NCBI RefSeq assembly: GCF_900602065.1
Contig: NZ_UWFN01000095.1
Location: forward strand, 124,001-188,000
Reading direction: 5' to 3'
Length of the DNA stretch: 64,000 bases
From: Pseudomonas viridiflava
GTDB taxonomy: Bacteria; Pseudomonadota; Gammaproteobacteria; Pseudomonadales; Pseudomonadaceae
Positions 19,454 through 28,085 of the stretch are shown here, in pieces (the first letter of the stretch is position 1; every line of letters begins with the position of its first letter). The position numbers were made by a program, and so were the translations under genes. The notes below the pieces were generated by a model. That model was not told the origin of the DNA. It did not search any database and worked only from the letters and a program-made list of their open reading frames with translations.

Positions 19454-19598
19454 GAAGGTTCCTTGCACGGATAAATCGATAGGGGCAAGTATGCCCGCTG
19501 TGAAGAAAATAGGCAGGGTGTAAATGGATGAGGTTTGGGTAGGAAGGGTCTGGCGTGGTACACCCTGAAACGCTATTTATGTCGGAGCGCAACCCAGT

Positions 19599-19687
19599 GA
19601 GACCGAATTTATTCGGGAAGGCAGTATTTCATCCAATACATAAGCTGCGGATGTATCGCCCCTTCGCGAATGAATTTGCTTCCACAG
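19599..19687. repeat. REP-type inverted repeat, 'GAATTCATTCG' class (diverged)
   Basis: GAGACCGAATTTATTCGGGAAG and CTTCGCGAATGAATTTGCTTCC form the two arms. Both carry a T in place of the usual C of GAATTC, a change shared by the two arms. It sits between the ampD start and the DUF1631 stop. Confidence 0.8.
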
Positions 19688-19739
19688 GAATCACGTTGCC
19701 AGGCCAACCTGGAATATCCCCCGAGGTTGCACTTGTGCC

Positions 19740-21992
19740 TCACGCGCCTTTGAGCTTGCGCAAGTTACCCATCACCGATTCCAGCGCGCGGTCAAACAGC
19801 AGCGCATCGTCGAGCATGCGGATGGTGCCGCGACGGAACTCCATCGCCAGCCCCGTACGTGTCTTCTCAAGGACTTTCATGCCGGTGCGGTTGACGAACA
19901 CATAGCGCCCGCTGGGCTCGACTATCGCCGCCAGCTTGCAGCGCAGTTTGTGCTCTTCGTCTTCCTGAATTTCCACCCAGCCACCCAGACGCAGCTTGTC
20001 GACCTGCGCGAGCCCCGCATCATCTTCCGGCAAACGCGGCGCAGGTTCGTTGAACAGCTGCTCACCACCCGGGGCGATCAATACGATCTCCTCAACCACC
20101 TGAATCATCGCTGGCCCTTGCGCATCCTCGACATCAGCCGTATCAGGCGAGCCGTTGGCAGCGTCGTCCTGCATGCGTGAGAAGTGCTGAAACGCCTGCA
20201 CATGCAACACTTCCAACTGGCTGAAGAATTCGCTGGTCGCGAACGGATCGAACGCCGCACTGGTCAGGCCTTCACGCAGCGCCTTGAGCAAGCCCGGCAC
20301 CAGATCAAGCAATCGCTGCCTGGCTTCTGGCTCCTCATGCAGCTCTACGCTCCAGACCAAATCATCCATCGCGGCCAAGCCGGCCTGCCACTCTACGGAA
20401 TCATCACCATGCTTGAGGCAGGTCAGCAGCAACACCTTGCTCCAGGCTTCCTGCAACAAACGCACAACCACTTCAGGCAGCACTTTGCCGAGCAAGCGCT
20501 GATTCAATTCCTGCTGCACCCGCTGACGAGCCAACTCGGCACGCGCACGGCCTTCTTCGGCATCACGGGTACGCTGCTCAAGCAGCTCACTGCGGCGGCG
20601 CTCATCGCTGGTGAAGGCGAGAAAATCCACCAACAGCTCAGAGAAAATCGCCGGATCATCAACGAAGTCGTTCAGCAAACGCTGCACGATCTGCTCGACA
20701 CGCACGTAAAGCGAATCACGCTGATAGTCGTCTCGCCCACCCCAGCCCAGCGCCGCAGCGGCGATTTCATTGAGCAGACGCCGAGCCGGATGGCTGCCGC
20801 GACTGAAGAAACTCTTGTCGATCACCGCAACCTTGAGCATCGGAATCTGCAGCCGACCAATCAGCGCCCGCAGTGAGGACGGCAGATTACGATCATCCAG
20901 AATGAACTCGAACAACATCGCGATCAGATTGATGACATCTTCATCGCCGACACCCACCACGCGAAACTTGCCACTCTTCACGCTGACGCGCGTAAGCAGT
21001 TGCTCCAACTGGTTACGCAGATCGAAATCATCCGGTAAATCCGACGACGGAACGTATTGCTGCATGTGCGACAACAAGCGCAGCAGGTCCTGACTGGAGA
21101 TAGGCCGGGCTTCGGCGCTGGCCTCATGGCGGGGCACGATATTGCCACGCACTTGCAGCAACAATTCCTGCAGGGCAGAAAAAACGTCCTGCACACCTTT
21201 ATCAAGCTTGTCGGCGGTCTGGGCCAGAGCAGGATCAGAGAACTGCTCGACGCTGCGGCTTGGCCGGGTGCTGCGATCAGTAGAGCGACGTGCAGGAACA
21301 GCTTTCAGCTCCGGCAAGATGCCAGTCGCAATCAACAATTGGTTGGCTTCGCTGTAAAGGTCGTCCGTATCGGACAGGACGTATTTCTCAAACAGTTTGA
21401 GCACGATCAGCTTGACCTTGATCCCCACGCCGAGGCTACGCCCGGCCTGCAGGAAATAATCACACAACATCGCCGGCCCCATAGGGTTGGCTTCGTTGGT
21501 CAGCGGCTGAGTGACGAGTTGGTTCAGGCGGGTCGTGAGTTGCGCAAGCGCAGTGCCGTCACGGCTCAGGACCTTGGTCACCATGGCGTCGACAGCAACG
21601 GTCTTTTCCAGATCATCGTTGTGCACCAGTGACAGCTTGTCGAATGACACCGGCGTAGCGATAACCGGCTCGGACACTTGGTACTGGCCAAGACGCAGAA
21701 AGGCTTCGTAGAACTTGTCGAGAAACGCTCGTTCGATACTTTTACGCTTGAGGCGCAGGTCACGCATCGCTTCGAAAAAGATGTTCTGCTCGGAATTGCT
21801 CTGCGCACGGTCCGCCATTTCAAACAGCGTGTCGTCTGCGTTATCGAACAGCTCCTGCAGAGCGTCCTTGAGCTGCTGGGCGGCTTTGTCACGAACCTGC
21901 AGCAAAACGACAGGCAGGCGTGCGAGGGGCGAATGAGCCGCCTGGTCGGTATTTGCTTTAGTTAACGGCACAACATTCTCGTCGTTTTGCAT
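19740..21992 (-). CDS. DUF1631 domain-containing protein
   Basis: A 750-residue cytoplasmic protein of unknown function. The N-terminus (VVPLTKANTD then LLQVRDKAAQQLKDALQELFDNADDTLFEMADRA) and the central block match the DUF1631 family, which is conserved next to nadC/ampD in Pseudomonas. Residues about 440-500 are charged and probably coiled coil (SERRRSELLEQRTRDAEEGRA). The C-terminal ~100 residues (LRLGGWVEIQ, LAAIVEPSGRYVFVNRTGMKV) look like a small beta-barrel, reminiscent of a PilZ-type fold, but without the RxxxR/DxSxxG motifs of c-di-GMP binding. The ATG at 21992 is the first in frame. No function is assigned. Confidence 0.85.
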   Translation of the reverse strand: MQNDENVVPLTKANTDQAAHSPLARLPVVLLQVRDKAAQQLKDALQELFDNADDTLFEMADRAQSNSEQNIFFEAMRDLRLKRKSIERAFLDKFYEAFLRLGQYQVSEPVIATPVSFDKLSLVHNDDLEKTVAVDAMVTKVLSRDGTALAQLTTRLNQLVTQPLTNEANPMGPAMLCDYFLQAGRSLGVGIKVKLIVLKLFEKYVLSDTDDLYSEANQLLIATGILPELKAVPARRSTDRSTRPSRSVEQFSDPALAQTADKLDKGVQDVFSALQELLLQVRGNIVPRHEASAEARPISSQDLLRLLSHMQQYVPSSDLPDDFDLRNQLEQLLTRVSVKSGKFRVVGVGDEDVINLIAMLFEFILDDRNLPSSLRALIGRLQIPMLKVAVIDKSFFSRGSHPARRLLNEIAAAALGWGGRDDYQRDSLYVRVEQIVQRLLNDFVDDPAIFSELLVDFLAFTSDERRRSELLEQRTRDAEEGRARAELARQRVQQELNQRLLGKVLPEVVVRLLQEAWSKVLLLTCLKHGDDSVEWQAGLAAMDDLVWSVELHEEPEARQRLLDLVPGLLKALREGLTSAAFDPFATSEFFSQLEVLHVQAFQHFSRMQDDAANGSPDTADVEDAQGPAMIQVVEEIVLIAPGGEQLFNEPAPRLPEDDAGLAQVDKLRLGGWVEIQEDEEHKLRCKLAAIVEPSGRYVFVNRTGMKVLEKTRTGLAMEFRRGTIRMLDDALLFDRALESVMGNLRKLKGA

Positions 21993-22158
21993 CAAGCCAC
22001 CTGCCAGACAGCGTCATCGACCTCATCACAAGCAGGGCTTGATCCCGTGCCTGTGAAGCGATCCCCCGATTCATCCCGCTACACGTCAAAAGCGTGACGT
22101 CAAATACAAGTCGTATCATCTTTCAAAATATATCCGATCTGCCAGAGAAGTCTTGTTC

Positions 22159-22240
22159 TTTACATTTCGTTTCCGGCTAGCGGATTGACGCGTGCAGGGA
22201 TAGACCGCAAAAAATGCAATCCATCGCAACGAAATGTAAA
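22159..22240. promoter_or_regulatory. Perfect 13-base inverted repeat with 56-base spacer in the DUF1631/nadC gap
   Basis: TTTACATTTCGTT (22159-22171) and AACGAAATGTAAA (22228-22240) are exact reverse complements. They lie in the 362-base divergent gap between the DUF1631 gene and nadC, a region that is AT-richer than its surroundings and contains no REP element. Possible roles are a paired operator for a looping regulator or the base of a long RNA stem. The rest of the gap shows only a possible nadC -10 box (TATACT, 22324-22329). Confidence 0.55.
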
Positions 22241-22354
22241 AAACCGACCAACTGTCATTCGTTTGGGGAGTGGCAAAGGCCCGTTATAGATGGGGCGCCG
22301 TGAGTTAAGTGGGCAACCTGCCTTATACTCGGGCGACCTGAAATGGAGTCCGCT

Positions 22355-23203
22355 ATGCCGAATTTACAACTCGCCACCCTCACCGCCGAAATCGAAGCCA
22401 ACGTGCGCCGTGCGTTGCTGGAAGACGTCGGCAGTGGCGACATCACAGCTCAGTTGATCCCCGCCGAACGCCTCGCCAAAGCCACGGTTATCTCCAGAGA
22501 TGTAGCGGTGATTGCCGGAACGGCCTGGGTTGATGCGGTATTTCGCCAACTGGATCCGCGGGTTGCCGTGCACTGGCAGGTGGTGGACGGCGAACAGGTG
22601 CAGCCAAACCAGGCGCTGTTCCATCTAGAAGGTCCGGCGCGTTCGTTGCTGACCGGCGAGCGCAGCGCACTCAACTTTCTGCAGATGCTGTCAGGGGTGG
22701 CAACCAAGGCCCGGCATTACGCCGACATGGTCGCCAATACTCAAGTCAAATTGCTGGACACCCGCAAGACTTTGCCGGGGCTGCGCTTCGCACAGAAATA
22801 TGCGGTGACCTGCGGTGGCTGCCATAACCACCGTATCGGGTTGTTCGATGCCTTTCTGATCAAGGAAAACCACATCGCGGCTTGCGGCGGAATCGCTGAG
22901 GCCATTGCTGCAGCGCACAAGATCGCACCGGGCAAGCCGGTGGAAATCGAAGTGGAAAGTCTCGATGAGCTGCGCGAAGCGCTGGATGCCGGGGCTGACA
23001 TCGTCATGCTCGACGAACTCAGCCTCGACGACATGCGCGAAGCCGTACGCCTCAACGCAGGCAAAGCGAAGCTGGAAGCCAGCGGCGGGATCAACGACGA
23101 CACGCTGCTGGTGATTGCCGAAACAGGTGTGGACTATATCTCGATTGGGGCAATGACCAAGGACGTGAAGGCGGTGGATCTGTCGATGCGGTTGAGCCTT
23201 TGA
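22355..23203 (+). CDS. nadC: Nicotinate-nucleotide pyrophosphorylase (quinolinate phosphoribosyltransferase)
   Basis: A 282-residue NadC that makes nicotinate mononucleotide from quinolinate and PRPP in de novo NAD synthesis. Diagnostic motifs are [13 protein letters not shown], the PRPP-site segments [11 protein letters not shown] and [16 protein letters not shown], then IEVEVESLDE and ASGGINDDT. The ATG at 22355 ([14 protein letters not shown]) is chosen over one at 22343 because GGAG at 22345-22348 is a well-spaced ribosome site and the shorter form matches the usual Pseudomonas N-terminus. Confidence 0.96.
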   Translation: MPNLQLATLTAEIEANVRRALLEDVGSGDITAQLIPAERLAKATVISRDVAVIAGTAWVDAVFRQLDPRVAVHWQVVDGEQVQPNQALFHLEGPARSLLTGERSALNFLQMLSGVATKARHYADMVANTQVKLLDTRKTLPGLRFAQKYAVTCGGCHNHRIGLFDAFLIKENHIAACGGIAEAIAAAHKIAPGKPVEIEVESLDELREALDAGADIVMLDELSLDDMREAVRLNAGKAKLEASGGINDDTLLVIAETGVDYISIGAMTKDVKAVDLSMRLSL

Positions 23204-23277
23204 GGTAATAACTGACTGCCCCAATGACACAAGCCCCTGTAGGAGCACGCCGCGCTGTCACGCAGCAAACACGAATC

Positions 23278-23368
23278 CTGTAGGAGTGAGCTTGCTCGCG
23301 ATAGCGGTGAGTCATTCAGTAAACCACTGTCAGACAGGACGCCATCGCGAGCAAGCTCACTCCTACAG
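23278..23368. repeat. REP-type inverted repeat, 'GAGCTTGCTCGCGAT' class
   Basis: CTGTAGGAGTGAGCTTGCTCGCGAT (left arm) and ATCGCGAGCAAGCTCACTCCTACAG (right arm) are perfect reverse complements. A degenerate left arm (CCTGTAGGAGCACGCCGCG) lies just before it at 23236. It fills the gap between nadC and the terminator/tRNA-Thr. Confidence 0.86.
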
Positions 23369-23464
23369 GGCCTTGGGTTGGCAGTGCGACTGATGGGTGT
23401 CAGGAACCTAAGTCTGGATTCAGCCTGTTAAAGGGCATCACGCACTAACGATGCCACACAAACG

Positions 23465-23496
23465 AAAAAGCCCGATCCAGATGGATCGGGCTTTTT
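23465..23496. terminator. Strong bidirectional intrinsic terminator
   Basis: AAAAAGCCCGATCC-AGAT-GGATCGGGCTTTTT is a perfect 14-pair stem with a 4-base loop, giving a T-tract on either strand. It lies 11 bases downstream of the 3' end of tRNA-Thr (minus strand) and also ends transcription coming from nadC. Confidence 0.93.
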
Positions 23497-23506
23497 GGGT
23501 CTGCGG

Positions 23507-23580
23507 TGCCGAAAACAGGAATCGAACCTGCGACCTTCGCGTTACGAGTGCGCTGCTCTACCGGGCTGAGCTATTTCGGC
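23507..23580 (-). tRNA. tRNA-Thr (anticodon CGT)
   Basis: A 74-base cloverleaf: acceptor GCCGAAA/TTTCGGC, D-arm GCTC/GAGC, T-arm GCAGG-TTCGATT-CCTGT, anticodon loop CTCGTAA (CGT, reading ACG). The 3' end is followed by CCG, so CCA is not fully encoded. The anticodon stem is poor: G27-A43 (which I recall also in E. coli thrW) and A31-C39 do not pair, leaving three Watson-Crick pairs. A tRNA-Thr here beside pilA is the same arrangement as in P. aeruginosa. Part of the gene is thus conserved in place even if its stem is odd. Confidence 0.88.
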
Positions 23581-23645
23581 TAATCCTGTAAAGCTAGTGC
23601 GTATAACGCATAAGACAAGCACCACAGCATTGAGCTAGAAATAGC

Positions 23646-24071
23646 TTAGTTACGAACGTAGCCGTTGGCTACGCAGTTACCGACGTAAGTCCATACTAAA
23701 GGCGCGCCTGCAGCAGCAGGCAAAGCAGTTTGGAGTGTGCAGGTATCGGCAGCAGCAATCCCTCTAAAATTATTAGGAGTTGCGACGATCGTGCCAGCTC
23801 CAATTACTATATTGTTCACAGCTCCTGCAGCTGAAACAGGTGGCAAATTTATACCGAGTTCGCCAGCGGTATCACAGTCAGCAAGCGCATTGGCCTGAGA
23901 CAAGCAGACGCCCATGCTTGTTTTTATAGCAGCCATGGCCGCGATCACTTCCGAGTACGCCGCCTTACGGGAGTAGTTCTGATACGACGGAATCGCCACA
24001 GCAGCCAAAATACCGACGATCGCTACTACGATCATCAACTCGATCAACGTAAAACCTTTTTGTGCTTTCAT
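23646..24071 (-). CDS. pilA: Major type IV pilin PilA (group IVa)
   Basis: A 141-residue prepilin. The short leader MKAQKG is followed by the PilD cleavage site G6/F7 and the methylated-Phe helix [24 protein letters not shown] with Glu11 (mature Glu5). The globular part has four cysteines (C56, C66, C111, C133), two more than the common two-cysteine D-loop of P. aeruginosa pilins; C111 and C133 would form the D-loop. Codon use is more AT-rich in the variable half than in neighbours. It is transcribed alone from a sigma-54-type promoter and is divergent from pilB. An AGCTA/TAGCT mini-hairpin follows the stop. Confidence 0.95.
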   Translation of the reverse strand: MKAQKGFTLIELMIVVAIVGILAAVAIPSYQNYSRKAAYSEVIAAMAAIKTSMGVCLSQANALADCDTAGELGINLPPVSAAGAVNNIVIGAGTIVATPNNFRGIAAADTCTLQTALPAAAGAPLVWTYVGNCVANGYVRN

Positions 24072-24118
24072 GGGTACTGCTCCGGTGCGTCAATAAGGTG
24101 TTGCTTGCCTGTGCCAAA

Positions 24119-24133
24119 GCATAGGTCATGCCA
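24119..24133 (-). promoter_or_regulatory. Sigma-54 (RpoN) promoter of pilA
   Basis: Read on the minus strand, TGGCATGACCTATGC matches the -24/-12 consensus TGGCACG-N4-TTGC, with GG and GC exactly 12 bases apart and one mismatch in each box. It lies about 48 bases before the pilA ATG. pilA of Pseudomonas is known to need RpoN and PilR, and pilS/pilR are present at 53.2-56.2 kb. Confidence 0.83.
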
Positions 24134-24238
24134 AGCCTTGTTCAATCCTTCTTTATTGCTAATCCTTTGATTGGCTGCGCAATTGTGTGTCCCGACAGGA
24201 TCACTAACTGACAATTTTGGTCACCTTGCCATGCATCA

Positions 24239-24267
24239 TTGGCAGCGCCGCCTGACTAGGCTATAAA
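24239..24267 (+). promoter_or_regulatory. Sigma-70 promoter of pilBCD-coaE-yacG
   Basis: TTGGCA (24239-24244) and TATAAA (24262-24267) are 17 bases apart, five of six matches in each box. The -10 ends 28 bases before the pilB ATG. It explains transcription of pilB divergent from pilA. Confidence 0.7.
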
Positions 24268-24295
24268 CCAGATACTGTATGGGTTTGGTGGTTTT

Positions 24296-25990
24296 ATGAG
24301 TGACGTTGTTCTGAGCGGTTTGGCCAAGCAATTGGTAGTTGCCGAACTTCTGACTGAAAAAGCAGCGCAACAGGCTTATCAACAGGCCCGGCGCGACAAG
24401 GTTTCGCTGATCAGTTATCTGGTACAAAACCGCCTGGTCAAAGCACTGGTCCTGGCGGAGATGTCGTCGGACCATTTCGGTTTGCCGTTCCTGGACCTCA
24501 ACAGCCTTAATAAAGAAGAACAACCCAAGGGGTTGGTGAGCGAAAAGCTCATCCGCCAACACCACGTCCTGCCCCTGTGGAAACGTGCCAACAAGCTCTA
24601 TGTCGGGATTTCCGACCCGGCCAACCAGCAGGCTATCAACGATCTGCAGTTCAGCACCGGCCTGGCCATCGAAGCGATTCTGGTGGAGGACGACAAGCTC
24701 ACCGACGCCATCGAAAAGTTCTTCGACAGCCATTCGTCGTTGGGTGATCTGGGCGATGTCGATCTCAGCCTGGAAATCGTATCGGGGAGCGAAGCCAAGG
24801 AAACTTCTCTCGGCCAGGACGATGCAGACGACGCTCCGGTGGTGCGCTTCGTCAACAAGATGCTGCTGGACGCGATTCGCCTTGGCTCGTCCGACCTGCA
24901 TTTCGAACCCTACGAAAAGACCTTCCGGGTCCGGCTGCGTACCGACGGCATCCTGCACGAAGTTGCAAAACCGCCTATCCACCTCGCAAGCCGCATCGCC
25001 GCGCGCCTGAAGGTAATGGCCAGCCTGGACATTTCCGAGCGCCGCAAGCCTCAGGACGGCCGGGTCAAACTGCGTATTTCGAAAACCAAAGCCATCGATT
25101 TCCGGATGAACACCCTGCCGACGCTGTGGGGCGAAAAAATCGTCATGCGTCTGCTCGACCCGACCACGGCCAAGATGGGCATCGACGCGCTGGGCTACGA
25201 GCCCGAGCAGAAAGCCTTGTATCTGGAGGCGCTGAAGCAGCCGCAAGGCATGATTCTGGTCACCGGCCCCACCGGTTCGGGTAAAACCGTGTCGCTGTAC
25301 ACCGGCCTGAACATTCTCAATACCGTGGACATCAATATTTCAACGGCTGAAGATCCGGTTGAAATCAACCTGGAAGGCGTGAATCAGGTCAACGTCAATC
25401 CGCGTCAAGGAATGGACTTCTCCCAAGCACTCCGCGCCTTCCTGCGTCAGGATCCTGACGTGATCATGGTCGGTGAGATTCGTGACCTGGAAACTGCCGA
25501 GATCGCCATCAAGGCTTCGCAAACCGGCCACATGGTGCTCTCCACGCTGCACACCAACAGCGCGGCTGAAACACTGACCCGTTTGCATCACATGGGCGTG
25601 GCAGCGTTCAACATCGCTACCGCCATCAACCTGATCATTGCCCAGCGTCTGGCGCGCAAGCTGTGTCCGCACTGCAAGAAAGAAGCAGACATTCCCAAAG
25701 AAACCCTTATCAAGGAAGGCTTTCCGGAAGATCAGGTCGGCACGTTCAAGATTTATACAGCGGTCGGCTGCGATCAGTGCAATGGCGGTTATAAAGGCCG
25801 CGTGGGGATTTACGAGGTGGTCAAGAAGACCCCGGCTCTGGAGCGAATCATCATGGAAGAAGGCAACTCGCTGGATATCTCCGTACAAATGCGCAAGGAC
25901 GGCTTCAATGACCTGCGCACATCGGGCCTGATCAAAGCGATGCAGGGCGTCACCAGCCTTGAAGAAGTCAACCGCGTGACCAAGGACTGA
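24296..25990 (+). CDS. pilB: Type IV pilus assembly ATPase PilB
   Basis: A 564-residue GspE/PilB-family extension ATPase. An N-terminal MshEN-type domain (about residues 1-160) is followed by the ATPase core: Walker A GPTGSGKT near residue 325, Asp box, Walker B LRQDPDVIMVGEIRD and His box THTNSAAET (seen as LHTNSAAETL). The zinc tetracysteine motif LCPHC...GCDQC lies near residues 460-490. It powers pilin polymerisation at the inner membrane. It is the first gene of pilB-pilC-pilD, with pilC starting 3 bases after its stop. Confidence 0.97.
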   Translation: MSDVVLSGLAKQLVVAELLTEKAAQQAYQQARRDKVSLISYLVQNRLVKALVLAEMSSDHFGLPFLDLNSLNKEEQPKGLVSEKLIRQHHVLPLWKRANKLYVGISDPANQQAINDLQFSTGLAIEAILVEDDKLTDAIEKFFDSHSSLGDLGDVDLSLEIVSGSEAKETSLGQDDADDAPVVRFVNKMLLDAIRLGSSDLHFEPYEKTFRVRLRTDGILHEVAKPPIHLASRIAARLKVMASLDISERRKPQDGRVKLRISKTKAIDFRMNTLPTLWGEKIVMRLLDPTTAKMGIDALGYEPEQKALYLEALKQPQGMILVTGPTGSGKTVSLYTGLNILNTVDINISTAEDPVEINLEGVNQVNVNPRQGMDFSQALRAFLRQDPDVIMVGEIRDLETAEIAIKASQTGHMVLSTLHTNSAAETLTRLHHMGVAAFNIATAINLIIAQRLARKLCPHCKKEADIPKETLIKEGFPEDQVGTFKIYTAVGCDQCNGGYKGRVGIYEVVKKTPALERIIMEEGNSLDISVQMRKDGFNDLRTSGLIKAMQGVTSLEEVNRVTKD

Positions 25991-25992
25991 TC

Positions 25993-27210
25993 ATGGCCAG
26001 CAAAGCAGCAAAAGCCATCGTTTTCACGTGGGAAGGCACGGACAAGAAAGGCGCGAAGATGACCGGCGAACTCACCGGCCACAATCCTGCGCTGATCAAG
26101 GCGCAGTTGCGCAAGCAAGGCATCAGCCCCACCAAAGTGCGCAAGAAACCGGTGTCTCTGTTTGGCTCGGGGAAGAAGATCAAGCCGCTGGATATCGCGT
26201 TTTTCTCGCGACAGATGGCAACCATGATGAAAGCCGGTGTGCCGCTGCTGCAGTCCTTCGACATCATTGCTGAAGGTTCGGAAAACCCGAACATGCGCAA
26301 GCTGATCGAAGAAGTGAAAAGCGAAGTCGCAGCCGGTAACAGCTTCGCCTTCGCGCTGCGGCAGAAGCCGCAATATTTCGACGATCTGTACTGCAATCTG
26401 GTGGACGCCGGTGAACAGGCAGGTGCGTTGGAAGCACTGCTTGATCGAGTGGCTACCTATAAGGAAAAAACCGAAGCACTCAAAGCGAAGATCAAGAAGG
26501 CCATGACCTACCCGATCATGGTGATGATCATGGCGTTTGTGGTTTCCGGGATCATGCTGCTTTACGTGGTGCCCAAATTTCAGGACATCTTTGCCGGGTT
26601 CGGTGCCGAGCTTCCTGCGTTCACTTTGATGGTGATCGGCCTGTCGAAAATCGTTCAGGATTGGTGGCTGATCATTCTGGGGGCAATGTTCGTCAGTATT
26701 TTCCTGTTCCGACGCAGCTACAAAGGTTCTCAAAATTTCCGCGACAGCGTGGACCGCGGCTTGTTGAAAGTACCGGTGATTGGCCCCCTGATTTATAAGT
26801 CATCAGTTGCACGCTTCGCCCGTACGCTGTCCACCACCTTTGCCGCAGGCGTGCCGCTGGTCGAAGCGCTGGACTCAGTAGCGGGCGCAACCGGTAACGT
26901 GGTGTTCCGCAATGCAGTGAACAAGGTCAAACAAGACGTTTCGACCGGTATGCAGCTTAACTTTTCCATGCGCTCCACCGGTGTGTTCCCCAGCCTCGCC
27001 ATTCAGATGACGGCCATCGGCGAAGAGTCGGGCGCACTGGACTCCATGCTCGACAAGGTCGCAACCTATTACGAGGATGAAGTCGACAATATGGTCGATA
27101 ACCTGACCAGCATGATGGAGCCGATGATCATGGCCATCCTTGGCGTCATCGTCGGCGGTCTGGTGATTGCCATGTACCTGCCTATTTTCAAACTCGGAAG
27201 CGTTGTCTGA
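25993..27210 (+). CDS. pilC: Type IV pilus inner-membrane platform protein PilC
   Basis: A 405-residue GspF/PilC-family protein. Two homologous cytoplasmic helical domains (about residues 70-190 and 275-395; FFSRQMATMMKAGVPLLQS and FARTLSTTFAAGVPLVEALD) are each followed by membrane helices (YPIMVMIMAFVVSGIMLLYVV and the C-terminal MIMAILGVIVGGLVIAMYLP). PilC couples the PilB motor to pilin subunits. It sits between pilB and pilD with 2-base gaps. Confidence 0.97.
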   Translation: MASKAAKAIVFTWEGTDKKGAKMTGELTGHNPALIKAQLRKQGISPTKVRKKPVSLFGSGKKIKPLDIAFFSRQMATMMKAGVPLLQSFDIIAEGSENPNMRKLIEEVKSEVAAGNSFAFALRQKPQYFDDLYCNLVDAGEQAGALEALLDRVATYKEKTEALKAKIKKAMTYPIMVMIMAFVVSGIMLLYVVPKFQDIFAGFGAELPAFTLMVIGLSKIVQDWWLIILGAMFVSIFLFRRSYKGSQNFRDSVDRGLLKVPVIGPLIYKSSVARFARTLSTTFAAGVPLVEALDSVAGATGNVVFRNAVNKVKQDVSTGMQLNFSMRSTGVFPSLAIQMTAIGEESGALDSMLDKVATYYEDEVDNMVDNLTSMMEPMIMAILGVIVGGLVIAMYLPIFKLGSVV

Positions 27211-27212
27211 CT

Positions 27213-28085
27213 ATGTCACTTGTTGATTTCCTGGCCAGCTCACCGCTGGCCTTTGTTTTATCTGCACTGATTCTCGGTTTACTGGTCGGCAGCTTTCTCA
27301 ATGTGCTGATCTATCGCCTGCCTATAATGATGGAGCGCGACTGGCAGGCTCAGTCCCGGGAAATGCTCAAGCTGCCTGCCGAGCCTGCAAGCGAAACCTT
27401 CAACCTGATCCTGCCGCACTCACGCTGCCCGCATTGCGCACGCCAAATCCGGCCATGGGAAAACCTGCCGGTACTCAGCTACCTGTTCCTGGGCGGCAAG
27501 TGTTCGAGCTGTAAAGCGCCCATCAGTAAACGTTATCCGCTGGTTGAGCTGACCTGCGGCCTGCTGTCCGGCTACATCGCCTGGCACTTCGGCTTTGGAT
27601 GGCCTGCTGCCGCGATGCTGGTGCTGAGCTGGGGCCTGCTGGCCATGAGTCTGATCGATGCCGATCACCAGTTGCTGCCTGATGACCTGGTGTTGCCGCT
27701 GTTGTGGATGGGGCTGATCGTCAACTCGTTCGGCGTGTTCACCACGTTGGGCGATGCGCTCTGGGGCGCAGTGGCCGGTTATTTGGTGCTGTGGTCGGTG
27801 TATTGGCTGTTCAAACTGATCACCGGCAAGGAAGGCATGGGCCATGGCGATTTCAAGTTGCTGGCCATGCTGGGGGCCTGGGGTGGCTGGCAGATCCTGC
27901 CACTGACCATTCTCTTGTCATCGCTGGTCGGCGCCGTATTGGGCCTGATCCTGCTGCGTTTGCGGAATGTTGAAACCAGCACACCGATCCCCTTCGGTCC
28001 CTATCTGGCCATCGCAGGCTGGATCGCTTTGCTCTGGGGTGGTCAAATAACCGACTCCTATTTGCAATTTGCCGGTTTCAGATGA
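27213..28085 (+). CDS. pilD: Prepilin peptidase/N-methyltransferase PilD
   Basis: A 290-residue bifunctional leader peptidase of type IV pilins and type II secretion pseudopilins. The N-terminal cytoplasmic methyltransferase domain has two CxxC pairs (CPHC and CSSC) near residues 72-99. The aspartyl-protease residues lie in [14 protein letters not shown] and [17 protein letters not shown]. About eight transmembrane helices are predicted. It cleaves after the Gly of PilA, PilE and the other minor pilins encoded in this window. Its end overlaps coaE by 4 bases. Confidence 0.97.
   Translation: MSLVDFLASSPLAFVLSALILGLLVGSFLNVLIYRLPIMMERDWQAQSREMLKLPAEPASETFNLILPHSRCPHCARQIRPWENLPVLSYLFLGGKCSSCKAPISKRYPLVELTCGLLSGYIAWHFGFGWPAAAMLVLSWGLLAMSLIDADHQLLPDDLVLPLLWMGLIVNSFGVFTTLGDALWGAVAGYLVLWSVYWLFKLITGKEGMGHGDFKLLAMLGAWGGWQILPLTILLSSLVGAVLGLILLRLRNVETSTPIPFGPYLAIAGWIALLWGGQITDSYLQFAGFR

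Noticed and set aside
23236..23277. Partial repeat after nadC considered as a small gene or attachment site
   Set aside because: It is a degenerate REP arm (CTGTAGGAGCACGCC) and I found no direct copy of the tRNA-Thr 3' end in the window that would mark an integration boundary.
24105..24120. A second TGGCAC on the pilA strand as an alternative sigma-54 -24 box
   Set aside because: Downstream of it (TGGCACAGGCAAGCA) the GC falls one base too close for the strict -24/-12 spacing; the site at 24119-24133 is better.
24236..25246. Minus-strand open frame opposite pilB, and a similar plus-strand frame at 47219-48172 opposite clpB
   Set aside because: Both lie entirely opposite highly conserved genes and have the composition of antisense translation.
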